NCBI GenBank assembly: GCA_932521025.1 | Contig: OW051472.1 | Span: forward strand, 5,766,001-5,830,000 | Direction: 5' to 3' | From: Oscheius onirici | Lineage: Eukaryota; Nematoda; Chromadorea; Rhabditida; Rhabditidae | Length of the DNA stretch: 64,000 nucleotides | Shown: one piece after another, positions 37,190-50,500 of the stretch | Position numbering within the stretch: the first letter of the stretch is position 1 | Layout of the letters: each line of letters begins with the position of its first letter | Translations under genes and position numbers: made by a program | The notes under the pieces: generated by a model | The model's database searches: none | The model's input: only the letters and a program-made list of their open reading frames with translations | What the model was told of the DNA's origin: nothing

Positions 37190-39710
37190 TAGAGCATGCA
37201 GCTGAAAAGAGAAATCAATAGATCGAGTCGGAGAAGAAAAGAGAGAAGAAATGAGCTGGCCTTATGGCTGCATAAAACTGCCCGACGCAGGTGCCAGTAA
37301 CACTACAATTATGGCCGTAAAACTCTCTCAACGAGGAGGCGACGGAGTGGAAAATGAGAGGGAGCGTAGTCTGTTCACTGGGTATTAAATTTTGAGATAC
37401 AGTTTTGTAGAGATCAAGATTGTTTACCATGGATTTGAGGACAATTGGAAAGGCTTGGAGACAGTGTTCGAGACAGAGGACAGATGGCCAATGACGAGAG
37501 AAAGAGGGGCGACGATAAATGAACCTCATTAGAGGATTCTATTCGATAAGAATGCCCCTCCCTCCAGAAGAGTTCGTTTTGTGTATTTCCCGCCACGCTT
37601 AATTAAGTCACATGTTTGCTTCCCGTATGCTTGACGAATTTTTTTCACTCTCAAAGATAGAGCAGCTGCCTTTCAATCAGCCACCAAACAGAGAGAGGGT
37701 CTCCGTCCAGCGCCTCTGAATTATGGACAGAGACAACGACGGGGGTGGATGGAGTCCGACATTTTCACTCGTTATGAAAAGGGAATCCGTCTTTATCGAC
37801 AAGCTAATGAAATGACTTTGTCTGCCTGAAAATCAAATACTTAAACCTTGCTGAACACACACAAAACAAGAAAATTGAGGTTTCTTGTCGTCGGGCCCAC
37901 ACACTTTTGGTGAAGGGAATTTTCAATTGAGACTCTAGGGTGTCTAAACAGAAACTATCTAGACCCAGATCGAAAAACAGAAACATTTTCTCATGAGACA
38001 CATAACAAAAACAGACGGAGGCGGAGGCTGTGAATAGCGTGTGACTGACGATGAGTGGAGAATACCAGACAACTGTTTCCTCCCTGAATGTATCAACAAT
38101 CGAAAATGACGTCAATCGACAGAGGTTACTTTGCATGGGAAATGGGAGAAGGATCGATTGGACAGGGGCTAGCCCAGGTGTTGGTCGATGATCGGCTGGA
38201 AAAATAGATGTCTTCCCCGCGGAAATTGAGTTTGGTAAAGGTTTGCTATCTGATTGAGAAGTATGCTCTAAACGGATGGCTAGTAAACAAAATCTGGAAG
38301 AGGGAGATCCCAGATGGGATCTGATCAGAGACGATTTACGACATGAGGAGGCAGGGCGTGTCGGAACGGCCTTGAACTTTCGACGGATTATTCAAAGATT
38401 TATTCAAGTCCTGAGAGAACAGTGCTGGTGCGTTCAAAAATAGTGAAATCCAGTAGGTGTTCGCTTCGAGACTTATTAGGCTACTCAGCGAGGATACGCA
38501 GCCAAATTCACAGTTTAGCTGCATATTTTACAACTTTATTGGCTGAATATTGAACTTTGTCGGGCTCAATCGAAACAAGCGGGTCTTGAAGCAGCAAGCT
38601 GAAGGGGTTCTGATTATTCCGTACAGAGTTTTTTCGGGTTTGGCGTTCGTAAAACACTGGAACATTTAACGAATTTTGGAGGATGGGAGTTCCTCAAAGT
38701 TTCCGAGCGTGGAATTGTAAATTGGAGGGCACCCACACTGCTAGAAGAGGATGAATAGAAAACCACATAGACCCAGAAATACTGGACTGATACACGGGAA
38801 GTAACGTACACCGATTTCGACAACAAGATCGTTTCAGAGCCGCCTTTCGGAATTATAAAGATATATTCTGAACTTAGTCATGTTCTACAAAGTTCAATCT
38901 GATCTACACTTTTTCAGAACATCAGCGCTAAGTTGAAACTTCAAGTCTTGGATCCGAAAAGTAGCCCAAAAGAACAGGATGTTTCGAATCATTTTAAGAA
39001 GAATCATATACTATTTTTATTGTGAACAACTTCACAGAGCGAGAATGAATGCTAGAAGCGAATCATAGCTCAAGGTCAAAAGAGAGAACAGCGGATGTTT
39101 CGCAACTTCGAAATCTAATCGCGTAGAGTCACTCTCTCGCTCAAGAGAGAGCCTCAAATATTCATCTAGCAGGGAATAACTTTAACCAAATAAAAAACTG
39201 AAGAAGGTCGCGCCATCGCCGCCTCGGGGGCAGCACGCACACAGCTGGCAACAGGCGTCCAGATGACAGCTGTGACCATAAATAAAAAGAACAAGCAAGT
39301 GATAAGACAGAAGGGGGCAAGACTATGAATTGAAGAAGATTTCAGAAGAAAATGAGATCTCTGGGGAATTCTGAGACAGCCTAATATCTTGAGGTGTCAT
39401 ATAGGAAGTCAACTGGAAGACGAGCTTTTACAACTGTCACTCCAAATGGCATGCAAATGTGAGGAATGGAGAAAGAGAAGGGGGACTGTTTTCTGTCTTG
39501 ATCCTGCGAGAACTAACTGGAAGGTTTGGCCCAGGTCATAGAATTCTCCTTTTTCCAGCTTCGTCATGCTTGCGGAAGTTCGTTCCGCATCGCATTCCAT
39601 TACTGGCCCAGAGGCAATTGTTGCCTCATGGTTTGCCAACAGCCAATAGGAAAAAGGAACACTCACAAATGTTTTGAAGCTACTACTTTTTACTTTTAGA
39701 AACACAAGTT

Positions 39711-39870
39711 TTTTTCCCTTCCAGGACTAAAGCTACCTACTATCTCCCATATATTCCTTGATCTGAATCACTCGAAATCCGTTTCTGTTTGGGAACTACC
39801 GAATGCAGGAGCACTCTTCACACTTCTTTGACAGACAGGCACGCAGAGACCTGGGGGCGATTTTAGTGAA
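39711..39870 (+). repeat. Dispersed repeat family 1, short degenerate copy D
   Basis: It opens CCCTTCCAGGACTAAAGC and closes with the block CACGCAGAGACCTGGGGGCG followed by ATTTTAGTG. It is about 160 bp, so most of the middle is deleted relative to longer copies. A GTTGTAG palindrome abuts its 3' end. Confidence 0.65.
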
Positions 39871-40724
39871 TGTACCAGCTTGTTCTGCAAAGTTGTAGCC
39901 CTGATCAAAATCTACTACTTTCCGAAGAATCTAAAGTCTTAAATATGCCGTCGACCCCATAAAAGAACTAGGGGAGCTGATTCCAATACATATTTTTAGG
40001 GAAATTACAAAAGTTGTGAAGCAGAGGGACAGTCATGGAAGTCGACCGAACAAGAAGAAAAAGAAGAGTGTGACAGTGACACAGAACGGGTTCCATCTTA
40101 TTAATTTGTTTGCTGTTTCTTGCGCGACACCCATCTCGAGGATGAGTGACGGCATGAAACGGCTCAAAAATAGAGAGCCAAATTGGACTCGAGATATCGG
40201 CCAAAATAGACCTCAGGAGAGAGCGGGAAGAAAACAAAGCGGAAGGGCACACGCACGTAAAGAGATCGAGTTACGGGCGACGACTGATTTGACTGGAAGT
40301 CGTAACTTTTGAGATTATCTCTCTGCAAAGGACGAAAGAGAGAGAACAAGAAGTACTGCTATTTGCACTGCGACTCTCTCACATTGTATACACGCGAATG
40401 TAAACAGTTTTTGACAGCTCTCTTTCCCGAGTGGTCAAAGTTTGTGGATTGCGTGCGCGTTGCAAGCTGGGGTGGAAGGCAGCAGCTTCAATTAGAGTTG
40501 TATTTTGCAGAAGAATCCGGTCAGTTTGTCTAACAAAAAGACCTAAGCTTTGAAGCTCTGGAAAGAACCGTTAATTTCACTAACTCATGTCTAGACTTTT
40601 CTGCTTTTGATCTTCAGAAAAGTTGTAGAGGAGAGCGAGGGCTGCAACATTTTTCCGGCTTTCTCATTACTGTTTTTCAGTGTTTCTCGTAGGGAAACCC
40701 AAATTGGTGAATAAAAATACTTTA

Positions 40725-40884
40725 TATAGTCTGTAAAGTAGCTACTGAGAATAATTAGTCCTTTAAATTTAGAACAAAATTGTTGGGTCCCGAAACGAGT
40801 AGGACTAAATCGTGTCGGGATCCAACTTTTTTCCTCTAAATTTAAAAGGACTAATTATTCTCAGTAGCTACTCTACAGACTATA
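40725..40884. repeat. 160 bp near-perfect inverted repeat (hairpin or MITE-like)
   Basis: The left arm begins TATAGTCTGTAAAGTAGCTA and the right arm ends TAGCTACTCTACAGACTATA. The arms pair through CTGAGAATAATTAGTCCTTT and onward to AAATTTAG, TTGG(G/A)TCCCGA, with only scattered mismatches over about 75 bp each. The loop near 40800 is a few bases. No coding content. Confidence 0.9.
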
Positions 40885-41580
40885 CATAGCTAAAAACTGA
40901 GGCAAGCCAACGATCATTGGAGTTAACTCAAAAATTCATGTCAGGCTAAAAACATATAGCAGTTCCTGATGAATTGGACGGAAATGCGGTTTCCAGAAAC
41001 TATATCTTAAATACGAATAATAAGCCGCTTTGGACGTGAAAAACTCAAAAATTTAGTGGAACAAAAGAGAAAACAGGAACACTTACGTCTTTCTAGGCAT
41101 AATTCACCAGCTCGCTGCTCTTTTCCATAGTTTTCGAGGCGTACAAGAAACTAACAAAGAAAAGAAAGGAATGATGAGTCTTTTATGTCCAAACTAAACA
41201 AAAAAAAGCACAGAACATTCCTAGTTTTCGGAGTAGCGTGTGAAGTTGAACAGAGAGTCAAGTTAGGTGCACTTGAGCAAACAATGGGAGGTCATCTTTT
41301 TTTGGGTCATTTAGGAAATCTGATAATCGTATGGGTCAAAAGAGACCGGGAATAGAACAAGAATCGGTCCGGGGCCCGTTTCTGTCTCTGGCTCTCCAAT
41401 GGCTGTCACCCTCGCAATCGATCGCCCTGCGCCAACTCATCGCATACTGCTTGTTTTTTTTTCAGTCTCGAGCTAAAAGAAATGTAATTTATTGAGCTTT
41501 TAAACACAAGATTAATTACACACATATACTATTTTATCTAAAGACAAAACAACCGCGCAAATTCTATCTCGTCTCTTTCT

Positions 41581-43823
41581 TTACGCCTGGGAAGCTGTCA
41601 GTCCTTTTTCAGCCAGCACTTGCTGGTGGTAATCGGCCATTCTTTTTTCCAACTCTGGACGGAAGTGTCTGATCAGACCCTGAAAAGTGTGAAATTTAAC
41701 GGAAAAGGATATTAGAACCTGAACAGGCCAAGCGGCAGCATCTCCCAGAGCACAGATTGTATGTCCTTCGATCTGCTTTGACAGCTCCCACATCATGTCA
41801 ATTTCGGAGACTTTGGCTTTGCCGTCGACGAAACGCCACATCATCTTGTTCAGCCAGCTGCAGCCTTCGCGACACGGAGTACATTGTCCGCAGCTTTCGT
41901 GCTTGTAGAACAGAGACAGACGGGCGATGCATTTGACAATGTCGGACTGGACATTATGGGTTTTTTGTGGCTAAATTGGAGATGTTTACCTGTTTATTCA
42001 TGACAATGACAGCAGCAGTTCCCAGACCGGATTGGGCGGCTACAAGAGCATCAAAGTCCATCAGGACGGTGTCGCAGATGTTTCTAAAACGGGATTCTTG
42101 AACCGTAAAAAAAATGCTAGACGGAACAACCTGATTTTTTTACAAGATTACTACAGAAACTTCATATTGGCACAGGCACACTTTCAGACTCGCCAACTGA
42201 GTATACATGATGGTTACAAAGCTTTGGAGGGTTTATTTCCTGAGCGGTATGTGGCATTCTGACGTTGGGATGGGCACCAACTCACATAACAAAGGCTGCG
42301 TATAGATAAGTTGCACTAAGCAGGTTTGATAGGTAGTTTTGTATTCTGTATTATGTCCTGTCGAGAGATTCATTTTGGAACTTGCAAAAAAAAAGTTGGC
42401 AACGGTTCTACTACTGGATGGATATATCATCGTCGGCAGTGCATGGTAATGGCGGGGAATTGTAGACACGAAATCAGCTGGTATTTAAAAAACTGAAGAA
42501 GTAAGAAAGCCTTTCGATCGAACGATGCGTGAAAAGAGCCGAAAAGGAAACAGAAAGCTTACTTGGGAAGGACTGGAACGGAAGATCCTCCAGGAATTAT
42601 ACCGAGCAAGTTGTCCCAACCTCCAATAACACCACCACAATGACGTTCGATGAGTTCCTTGAGAGGGATGGACATTTCTTCCTCGACAGTGCAAGGATTG
42701 TTGACATGGCCGGAAATGCAGAAAAGCTGCATTTTCTACGTTTATCAAAAAAAAATTATTGAAAAACCTTGGTTCCACGATTGCGTTCTCTTCCGAAAGA
42801 GGCAAACCATTCTCCTCCACGTCGGCAGATGGCCGGGGCGACTGCAACAGTCTCGACGTTTGTAACTGTTGTGGGACAGCCGAAAAGACCGATGTCTGCG
42901 GGGAATGGCGGCTTCAGACGTGGTTTTCCTTGCTTTCCTTCCAGCGATTCGATGAGGGCCTGAAATTTTATCGTAAAAGAAGTGAAGAAGCTGTTTGCAT
43001 AAGGACCGTTTTACAAATTCTTGGGCCACGAAAAGAATAAAGAAACATACAGTTTCTTCTCCACAAATATAAGCACCAGCACCACGGTGAACGAAAACGT
43101 CAAAATTATAGCCTGTTCCAAGACAGTCCTTTCCTAGATATCCGGCCTGAATGTTATTTGGAAAAAGATTTGAAGAAAAAGTGCCTTATAGGCTTCGGCA
43201 ATGGCCTCTTGAAGAATAGCTGCCTCGTTGTAAAACTCTCCACGAATGTAGATGTAAGCAGCACGGGCGCCCATGGCCACTCCTCCAATAAGACATCCTT
43301 CGATTAGTTTGTGGGGATCGTGTCGCATAATTTCGCGATCTTTGCACGTTCCGGGCTCTCCTTCGTCGGCGTTTACTACGAGGTATTTTGGCCGACCGTC
43401 GAATGGCTTGTTCATGAAGCCCCACTTCATGCCGGATGGAAAGCCGGCTCCGCCACGACCGCGAAGTCCGGAAGTTCGTAGTTCGCCGAGAATCCAGTCC
43501 GAGCCTTTTGTGATAATTTCTTTCGTTTTATACCAGTCGCCCTGAGCACAAAATGTGATGTGAATTGTGAAAAAATACCCTCGACTGTGCTCCCCTCAGT
43601 CTCCAATCGTGGCGGCCATAGAGATTGGTAAAAATTCTGTCAGTATCCTTCAGATTTCCGTAACTGGTCTTATCCACCTTTTGAGCTGGCTGAGGAGGAG
43701 ATGCAGCTGCACCTCGCACAGCAACACGAGTAGCTGAAGCTTTTCTTGTGAAATTCGTGAAAAAGAAGACTAACCTGAGGCTCCCAAGACTCGGCTTCCA
43801 AGGGAAACCATTGAGGATGCCAT
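41581..43823 (-). CDS. NDUFV1 (nuo-1-like): NADH:ubiquinone oxidoreductase 51 kDa flavoprotein 1 (complex I)
   Basis: Binds FMN and NADH and carries the N3 [4Fe-4S] cluster; mitochondrial matrix arm of complex I. Exons: 43775-43823, 43579-43739, 43185-43541, 43051-43146, 42768-42959, 42563-42726, 41990-42083, 41719-41946, 41581-41679; 479 aa, a normal length with a presequence ([16 protein letters not shown]). Motifs: glycine-rich NADH site [16 protein letters not shown]-site region [14 protein letters not shown], cluster ligands [11 protein letters not shown], with the fourth Cys in [15 protein letters not shown]. Intron 43147-43184 has a GC donor (AAG|GCACTT). Intron 42084-42562 is 479 nt, much longer than the others, and has an open but unrecognised insert. 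The start lies shortly after a GTTCAG acceptor, suggesting trans-splicing. The gene is divergent from the PP2A scaffold gene. Confidence 0.95.
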
Positions 43824-44765
43824 CTCGGCAAACCTGAACGAGTTAAATATAACGATTACTTCTGAAGGTTTCTAGCAGCCACTAGCGGAGCATTTGAAGC
43901 AAAAAAGCTTTGTGAACCGGATAAGAACATTAAAATTCTCTTTCAGCTAGAGCTAAAAATTGCTTCCGTAACTCGAAAACAAGAAAATCGAAAACAAGCA
44001 GGAAAATGTTGATAACTAAGGATCACGTTTTTTGAAGACTTGTCAAAATTTTATGGAAGATTGATGGGTCCGACCACGAACAGATAGACAGAACCCGTAG
44101 TCCTATAAATTGTTTCGAACTTCGTTTTCCACTTGTTATCCGCAATTTTTCCTTTCTCTTTGCTTTTGTTCTGAAAATTAGCTTTGCTGAATTTGCGGCC
44201 AATATGAACATTGCAAGCTTTTTCTCTGCTTTCTCTAGTTCATGGTGTGTCAGAAGAAACAAACAACAAAACAGAAAAGAAACTACATTGAAAATTGAAG
44301 AAAATTCCGTGCAAATAAACCTGCCCTACCGTCAACGGCACTACGGACTCACTTTTCGTGGCGGGACTTTTTGCGAGAAAATTGGCGGCTGTCCAAAGCG
44401 GCTCCATCTTTTCCTCTCTGAGCACAAGCTCGGGCTCATCCAATTGATTTTTCTCTCTCCTGCTCGCTCTCCGAGATTATGAATTTGTTCTATCCGACAG
44501 TTTAACAGATTGACACTGGATCTTTATCAGCTAAAATGTGAATTACGTTCGAGAAGATTCTAAAAATAGCAATGTTTGTTTGTAATAAGGAAATTTCACA
44601 AAAACTCGTACGTTTCGAAGCTTTTGTTATTGGTTTTATTTGCCTCCTCTGTATTTACTTGGCTACGATTTGTTGAGCCTTTTCAACGGCCGAAATGCTT
44701 GTTTATTGCCGTGCCTCGGTATTCTTTCATCGATTTTTAAGGGGAAACTCGTTTTTTACAGAAAT
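43824..44765. other. Divergent promoter region, NDUFV1 and PP2A-A
   Basis: Head-to-head gap of about 0.94 kb between two housekeeping genes. No coding exon was recognised. A TTTTTTACAG acceptor ends at 44761, just before the PP2A start. Confidence 0.5.
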
Positions 44766-46831
44766 ATGGCCGCTGTCGCTCATCACGACGAAGGTGAGGA
44801 CAATCTCTACCCAATTGCGGTTCTCATCGATGAACTTCGAAATGAAGACGTCCAGCTTCGTCTGAACAGGTTTGTCTAATTCATTTTCGTAATAATCAAC
44901 AATTCTTCAGCATCCGCAAGCTGTCTACAATCGCTCTAGCTTTGGGACCTGAGCGCACAAGAAACGAGCTGATTCAATTCCTCACAGATACCATTTATGA
45001 TGAAGATGAGGTTCTACTAGTACTTGCTGAGCAGCTGGGAAATTTCACGCCCTTGGTAGGTACATTTTTGGTTTTTGGCTAACTATTTTTTTGCAGATTG
45101 GTGGAACAGACTGGGTACAGTGTCTTCTTCCCCCTCTGGAGAATCTCGCCACCGTCGAAGAGACGGTCGTTCGCGACAAGGCCGTCGAGAGCCTGCGCAA
45201 GATTGCTGACAAACACAGCACAGCTGCCATGGAAGAGTACTTTATACCGATGTTGAAACGCCTGGCAACTGGAGACTGGTTCACTTCCCGCACATCTGCC
45301 TGTGGTCTGTTCAGCGTAGCCTACGCTCGCGTCAGTCCCAGTGCCAAGACGGAGCTCCGCAGGTATTTCTTCACTTTTAAAAATTACCAAACTTTCAGCC
45401 AATTCCGCCAACTGTGTCGCGATGATACTCCCATGGTCCGTCGTGCCGCCGCTGGAAAACTCGGAGAATTCGCAAAGGTCGTAGAAAAAGACCTGCTAAA
45501 GGAGGAGCTATACGGTTGTTTCTCTGATCTTTCCAACGATGAACAGGATTCCGTCCGCCTTCTTGCTGTTGAGATCTGTGTGGCCATGGCGGCTGTGGTC
45601 AGCGAAGATTCCAAGAAAAGCCAAGTCCGTCCTGTTCTAAATTCTTTGATCGATGACAAGAGCTGGAGAGTTCGTTTTATGGTAGCCGAGAAGCTCACTG
45701 AGCTCCAAACCGCTCTCGGCGAAGAAATGTCCGAACTGGATCTTCTGCCAGCATTCACAAATCTCTTGAAAGATCCAGAAGGGGAAGTTCGCAGTGCTGC
45801 TGCCCAACGAATCCAAGGTGACGGTTTTGCCCTTTTTTGTAAACATAGTGGATTCAGACTTCTGTGGTAATTTGCCAAAGGCAAGCCGCGAAGAGCATAT
45901 CAAGAATGAGATTCTGCCCGTTGTTCGTGATCTCGTAACCGATCCGAACCAGCACGTAAAGACCGAACTGGCCGGCGTTATCATGGGACTTGCTCCTCTT
46001 GTTGGAAAGGACAACACTGTCAATCTCCTGCTCCCAATTTACATGCAGTTGCTCAAGGACAGCACCGCCGAAGTACGACTCAATATTATCAGCAGTCTCG
46101 ACAAGGTAGCTGCATTTGTTTGTTGAAATACTCTCCGTTTTAGGTCAACGAGGTCATTGGAGCTTCTCAACTGTCGCAGTCTCTTCTTCCCGCCATCGTC
46201 GAGCTCGCTGAAGACAGCAAGTGGCGTGTTCGTCTGGCCATCGTTCAATTCATGCCCCTGCTGGCTAGCCAACTAGGGCAGGAGTTCTTCGACGAGAAGC
46301 TGCTTAATCATTGTCTTACCTGGCTCACTGATCACGTCTATGCCATTCGCGAGGCTGCCACAGGAATCCTGAAAGAGCTTGCCCAAAAATTCGGTGGAGA
46401 ATGGGTCACCAAAAATCTTATTCCCAAAATTCAAACGCTGTCAAAGGTTCGTCTCTATTCGCTTAATTCCATTGTTACATCTCAAAATTTTCAGGATTCC
46501 AACTACCTCCACCGAATGACTTGTCTCTTCTGCCTCAATACGCTGAGCGAGGCAGTGGGAAATGATCAGACTGTTCGCGATATTCTGCCGATCATCAAAG
46601 AGTTGACCAACGACAATGTGCCCAATGTTCGCTTCAATGTGGCCAAAAGTCTCCTTCGGATAGGAAAGGTCGTCAGTCCGTCAGTTCTTCAATCCGAAAT
46701 CAAGCCACTCCTGACGAAACTTGCCTCCGACGCTGATTTTGATGTCAAATTCTTCACCGAGGAGACAAAGAATGGTCAGTTCACTTATTTTTGGTACTGT
46801 ATCACAACCTCTTCCAGCTCTTGGCCTGTAA
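44766..46831 (+). CDS. paa-1-like (PPP2R1A): PP2A 65 kDa scaffold (regulatory subunit A), HEAT-repeat protein
   Basis: Scaffold that brings the PP2A catalytic and B-type subunits together in the cytosol and nucleus. Exons 44766-44869, 44911-45055, 45097-45362, 45399-45817, 45858-46105, 46144-46446, 46495-46774, 46818-46831; 592 aa against 589-590 in other animals, so complete. HEAT repeats run the whole length; recognisable signatures are [19 protein letters not shown] at the start, [14 protein letters not shown] and [16 protein letters not shown] in the middle, and [19 protein letters not shown] in repeats 12-13. The final 14 nt exon encodes the last residues (LGL). The start follows a TTACAG acceptor by four bases. 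A 3' AATAAA lies near 47000. It is the sole PP2A-A copy visible. Confidence 0.95.
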
Positions 46832-47526
46832 CCAATCGATGATCTGCGCTTCTAATGTAACATTCGACGTCTACAATAACTTTCCATCCACTATTTACTG
46901 TACAGCATTGAACCTATTGTCAATGAAATCCCGGCTTATTGTACTAGTGCTTAGTGATCTTGCTCTCTGAACTCTATTTTAACCTATCACGTGTTTCCAA
47001 TAAATATTACATAAACTTTGAGTCCGTAAAGTTTTCCGTTTGTTGCGGTTTATTCGTTGTGTGTCGTTTGTTCAATTGACAGTTGGTCTTATCACTATTT
47101 TTGAACTTTGTTTATCGTGTCGTGGACCAGCTCTCCCTCCTGAGCGTCAAAATGGCTGATTTCGCAATCAGGCTCGTCAAAGTGATGTAACTTGACTGGG
47201 GAAGTATAAAAAGCTTAAAAAAGGAAAAACAATGCAATTTGATTTAGCTTATACTTCCGAACAATAAGGAGGGAATCGCAGAAGATTTCTTTAATTTATC
47301 TCTGCAACGGCGCAGAAATCTCGGTTCAGATTGTTTCCAACCACTTTTGTATCTTTCGCTACTTTACCTCATCGTTCGCTTACTTACTATTCTCTTTTTC
47401 TAAAATGAAGCGATACATATTCCGAAGAATTAAATTATCTTTGACGTCTTCTGAATTGATCCCATTATCCGACACATTGTTATTTCTTTTCGCTCATTTT
47501 CTATCGTCTCAACGCTATTTTCAGAC
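46832..47526. other. Intergenic gap between the PP2A scaffold and valyl-tRNA synthetase genes
   Basis: About 0.7 kb of AT-rich sequence with a poly(A) signal near 47000 for the upstream gene and a TTTTCAG acceptor at 47524. No gene is seen. The spacing is longer than the 168 bp that follows the synthetase. Confidence 0.5.
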
Positions 47527-50500
47527 ATGACTGGTGAAAAGGTCAAGACGGAGAAAGAGCTGAAGAAAGAAGTCGAGAAGGCGGCCAAGCTGGCCAAGTT
47601 TGAGGAGAAGCAGCGAAAGATGGCCGAAAAGGTCGCTGCTGCCAAGGACAAGCCAAAGGAGGAGAAGGAGACGAAAAAGAAGGAGATACTGGAGTACACT
47701 TCAGCCACAAAGCTGGGCGACAAGAAAGGTTATCTTTTCTTTTATTTAATTTCAAGAAATTTTTAGACACTAGCTGTGAGATGCCGTCGGCTTATAGTCC
47801 GAAATACGTCGAAGCTGCCTGGTACGAGTGGTGGGAGAAGCAGGGCTTTTTCAAGCCGGACTATGGTCGTGAAAGTGTCACGTTAGTTTTTTCAAGAAGA
47901 TTTTTTATAAAAACTTTTTAGTGCTCCCAATCCGAAAGGCTGCTTCACCATCTGCATTCCTCCGCCCAATGTTACGGGAAATCTTCATGTCGGTCACGCT
48001 TTGGCCAATACGCTCGAGGACACGATGATTCGCTTCAATCGGATGCTCGGAAAGACGACTCTTTTCGCTCCTGGCTGTGATCATGCCGGTATCGCGACGC
48101 AGGTGGTCGTCGAGAAGAAGCTTCAACGCGAAAAGGGTCTAAGTCGTCACGATCTCGGCCGCGATCGGTTTCTGCAAGAGGTCTGGCAGTGGAAAAACGA
48201 GTAGTTTTGTCTTTATAGTTTTATAATGCCTTTTTGTAGGAAAGGAGACGTCATCTACGACCAGATTCGCAAAATGGGAGTCTCGGTCGACTGGGATCGC
48301 GCATGCTTCATGATGGACCCGAAAATGATGCGTGCCGTGACAGAAGCCTTTATTCGGATGCACGAGAATGGGACAATCTACCGGAGCAATCGTCTGGTCA
48401 ACTGGAGCTGTGCCTTGCGCAGTGCCATTTCCGACATCGAGGTCGACAAGCACGAACTGCCCGGAAGAACCCTGCTCTCCGTTCCCGGCTACACGGACAA
48501 GATTGAGTTTGGCGTCATCATCTCGTTTGCATATAAGATTAAAGGAAGCGGTTAGTTTTTCTGCTAACTTAAGCAACCAAAATCCAGACGAAGAAGTTGT
48601 CGTCTCCACAACGCGTATTGAGACGATGCTGGGCGATTCAGCCATTGCCGTCCACCCGGAGGACAACAGATACAAGCACCTCGTCGGAAAGGTCTGTACT
48701 CATCCGTTCATCAACCGCGATCTGCCAATCGTTGCCGACAGTTTTGTCGAGAGGGAATTCGGAACTGGAGCTGTCAAGATCACTCCGGCTCACGATCACA
48801 ATGACTACGAGGTTGGAATGCGTCACAAGCTGCCCTTCATTACCTGCATCACCGACGACGGTTTAATCGCTCCGAATTGCGGTCCTTTCACCGGAATGAA
48901 GCGATTCGATGCTCGTAAGGCCGTAATGGAGGCTCTGAAGGAAAAAGGACTCTACAGAGACAAGAAGGACAATGCTATGGTCGTCCCAGTCTGCAGGTAG
49001 TCTTTCTCCATCTTTCCCTGAAATGAAATTCTCCTTTTAGTCGATCAAAAGACATCATTGAACCGATTCTCAAAGCCCAATGGTACGTCAAATGTGATCA
49101 CATGGCCAAGAAGGCGATGAAAGCTGTCGAAGATGGTGAGCTGAAACTCATTCCCGACTTCCACGTCAACACCTGGAATAGATGGCTCGAAAACAGCCGG
49201 TTTGTTAATCATTTTGAACCTTAAAGCATTGAAAATTGCAGTGATTGGTGCATTTCTCGTCAACTGTGGTGGGGACATCGAATTCCTGCCTATCTCGTGA
49301 CAGTCGAAGGACAGGAGAGCCCTGATGCTTGCGATGGCCGGAACTGGGTCTGTGCTCATACGGACGACGAGGCTCGAGAGAAGGCTGCCAAGAAGCTGAA
49401 CGTCGATCCCAAGAAGATTTCTTTGAAATGGGGTAATTCCGCAGATAATTCATTTTTAAAAACAGTCTAAATTAAGACGAAGACGTTCTGGATACGTGGT
49501 TCTCTTCCGGCATGTGGCCCTTCGCCATTTTCGGATGGCCTCACGCCACCAAGGACATGGAGGCATTCTTCCCCTCCCAAGTCATGGAAACTGGACACGA
49601 TATCCTCTTCTTCTGGGTCGCCCGAATGGTCTTTATGAGTCAGGAGCTGACCGGCAAGCTGCCATTCAAAGAGGTCTATCTCCATGCACTGATTCGCGAT
49701 GCTCACGGCAGAAAGATGTCAAAGTCGCTGGGAAACGTCATTGACCCGCTGGACGTCATTCACGGAGTCACCCTGGATGAACTAAACCGACAGCTAGCCA
49801 ACGGCAATTTGGATCTAAAGGAGTTGGCCGTCGCCCAGGCCGGTCAGGCCCGAGACTATCCCAACGGAATTCCCGAATGTGGAACTGATGCCCTGCGATT
49901 CGCTCTGTTGGCTTACACGAGTCAAGGAAGAGACATTAATTTGAACGTCCTCCGGATTCAAGGATACCGTTTCTTTGGAAACAAGGTGATTTTTGTCATT
50001 TTCTTAATTTTTGAGTACATTTCAGATTTGGCAAGCCGTCAAGTTCACGTTGATGCAGCTAGGAGCCGATTACAAGGCCAAGCCCAATTTCAAGTTTTCT
50101 GGAAAAGAGTCGCAGCTGGACAAGTGGATTCTCTCCCGATGCGCATATGCCGTCCAGAGATGTCACGATGGTCTTGCCAAGTTCCAGTTCACTGAATTCA
50201 CCACAGCTGCCTACAACTTTTGGCTGTACGATCTTTGCGATGTCTACTTGGAGGGAATCAAGCCGGTCATTTCTTCCGGTTCGTTTTTAAGGGAAACTTT
50301 TAGCTTTACAGGAATGCTGCAACCTCGGACAATACAATCCATAAACATAAATGGATCAATAATGGTAAAAAAAAACTTTTGATGTGTCCCGTACAAGTTC
50401 TAAAGATATTTTGATGTTGCTCACGAGCATGGCCTCAAACAATAGATTCTGAGTAAAAAAACGCCTCAATCCCTGACAACCATCTAATTTTCAGGCAGTG

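Larger units (their letters stand above)
37203..41580. other. 4.4 kb gene-free, repeat-bearing region
   Basis: It lies between the 5' end of the SLCO gene and the 3' end of NDUFV1, both on the minus strand. No exon chain could be built. It contains GTTGTAG-type palindromes (38878-38960, 39878-39935, 40605-40660), a degenerate family-1 repeat (39711-39870) and a 160 bp hairpin (40725-40884). The remainder is GA/CT-rich unique sequence and presumably includes SLCO regulatory DNA. Confidence 0.5.

Noticed and set aside
45384-45884. 166-codon minus-strand ORF
   Set aside because: Antisense to PP2A scaffold exons; the plus strand has full HEAT-repeat homology.
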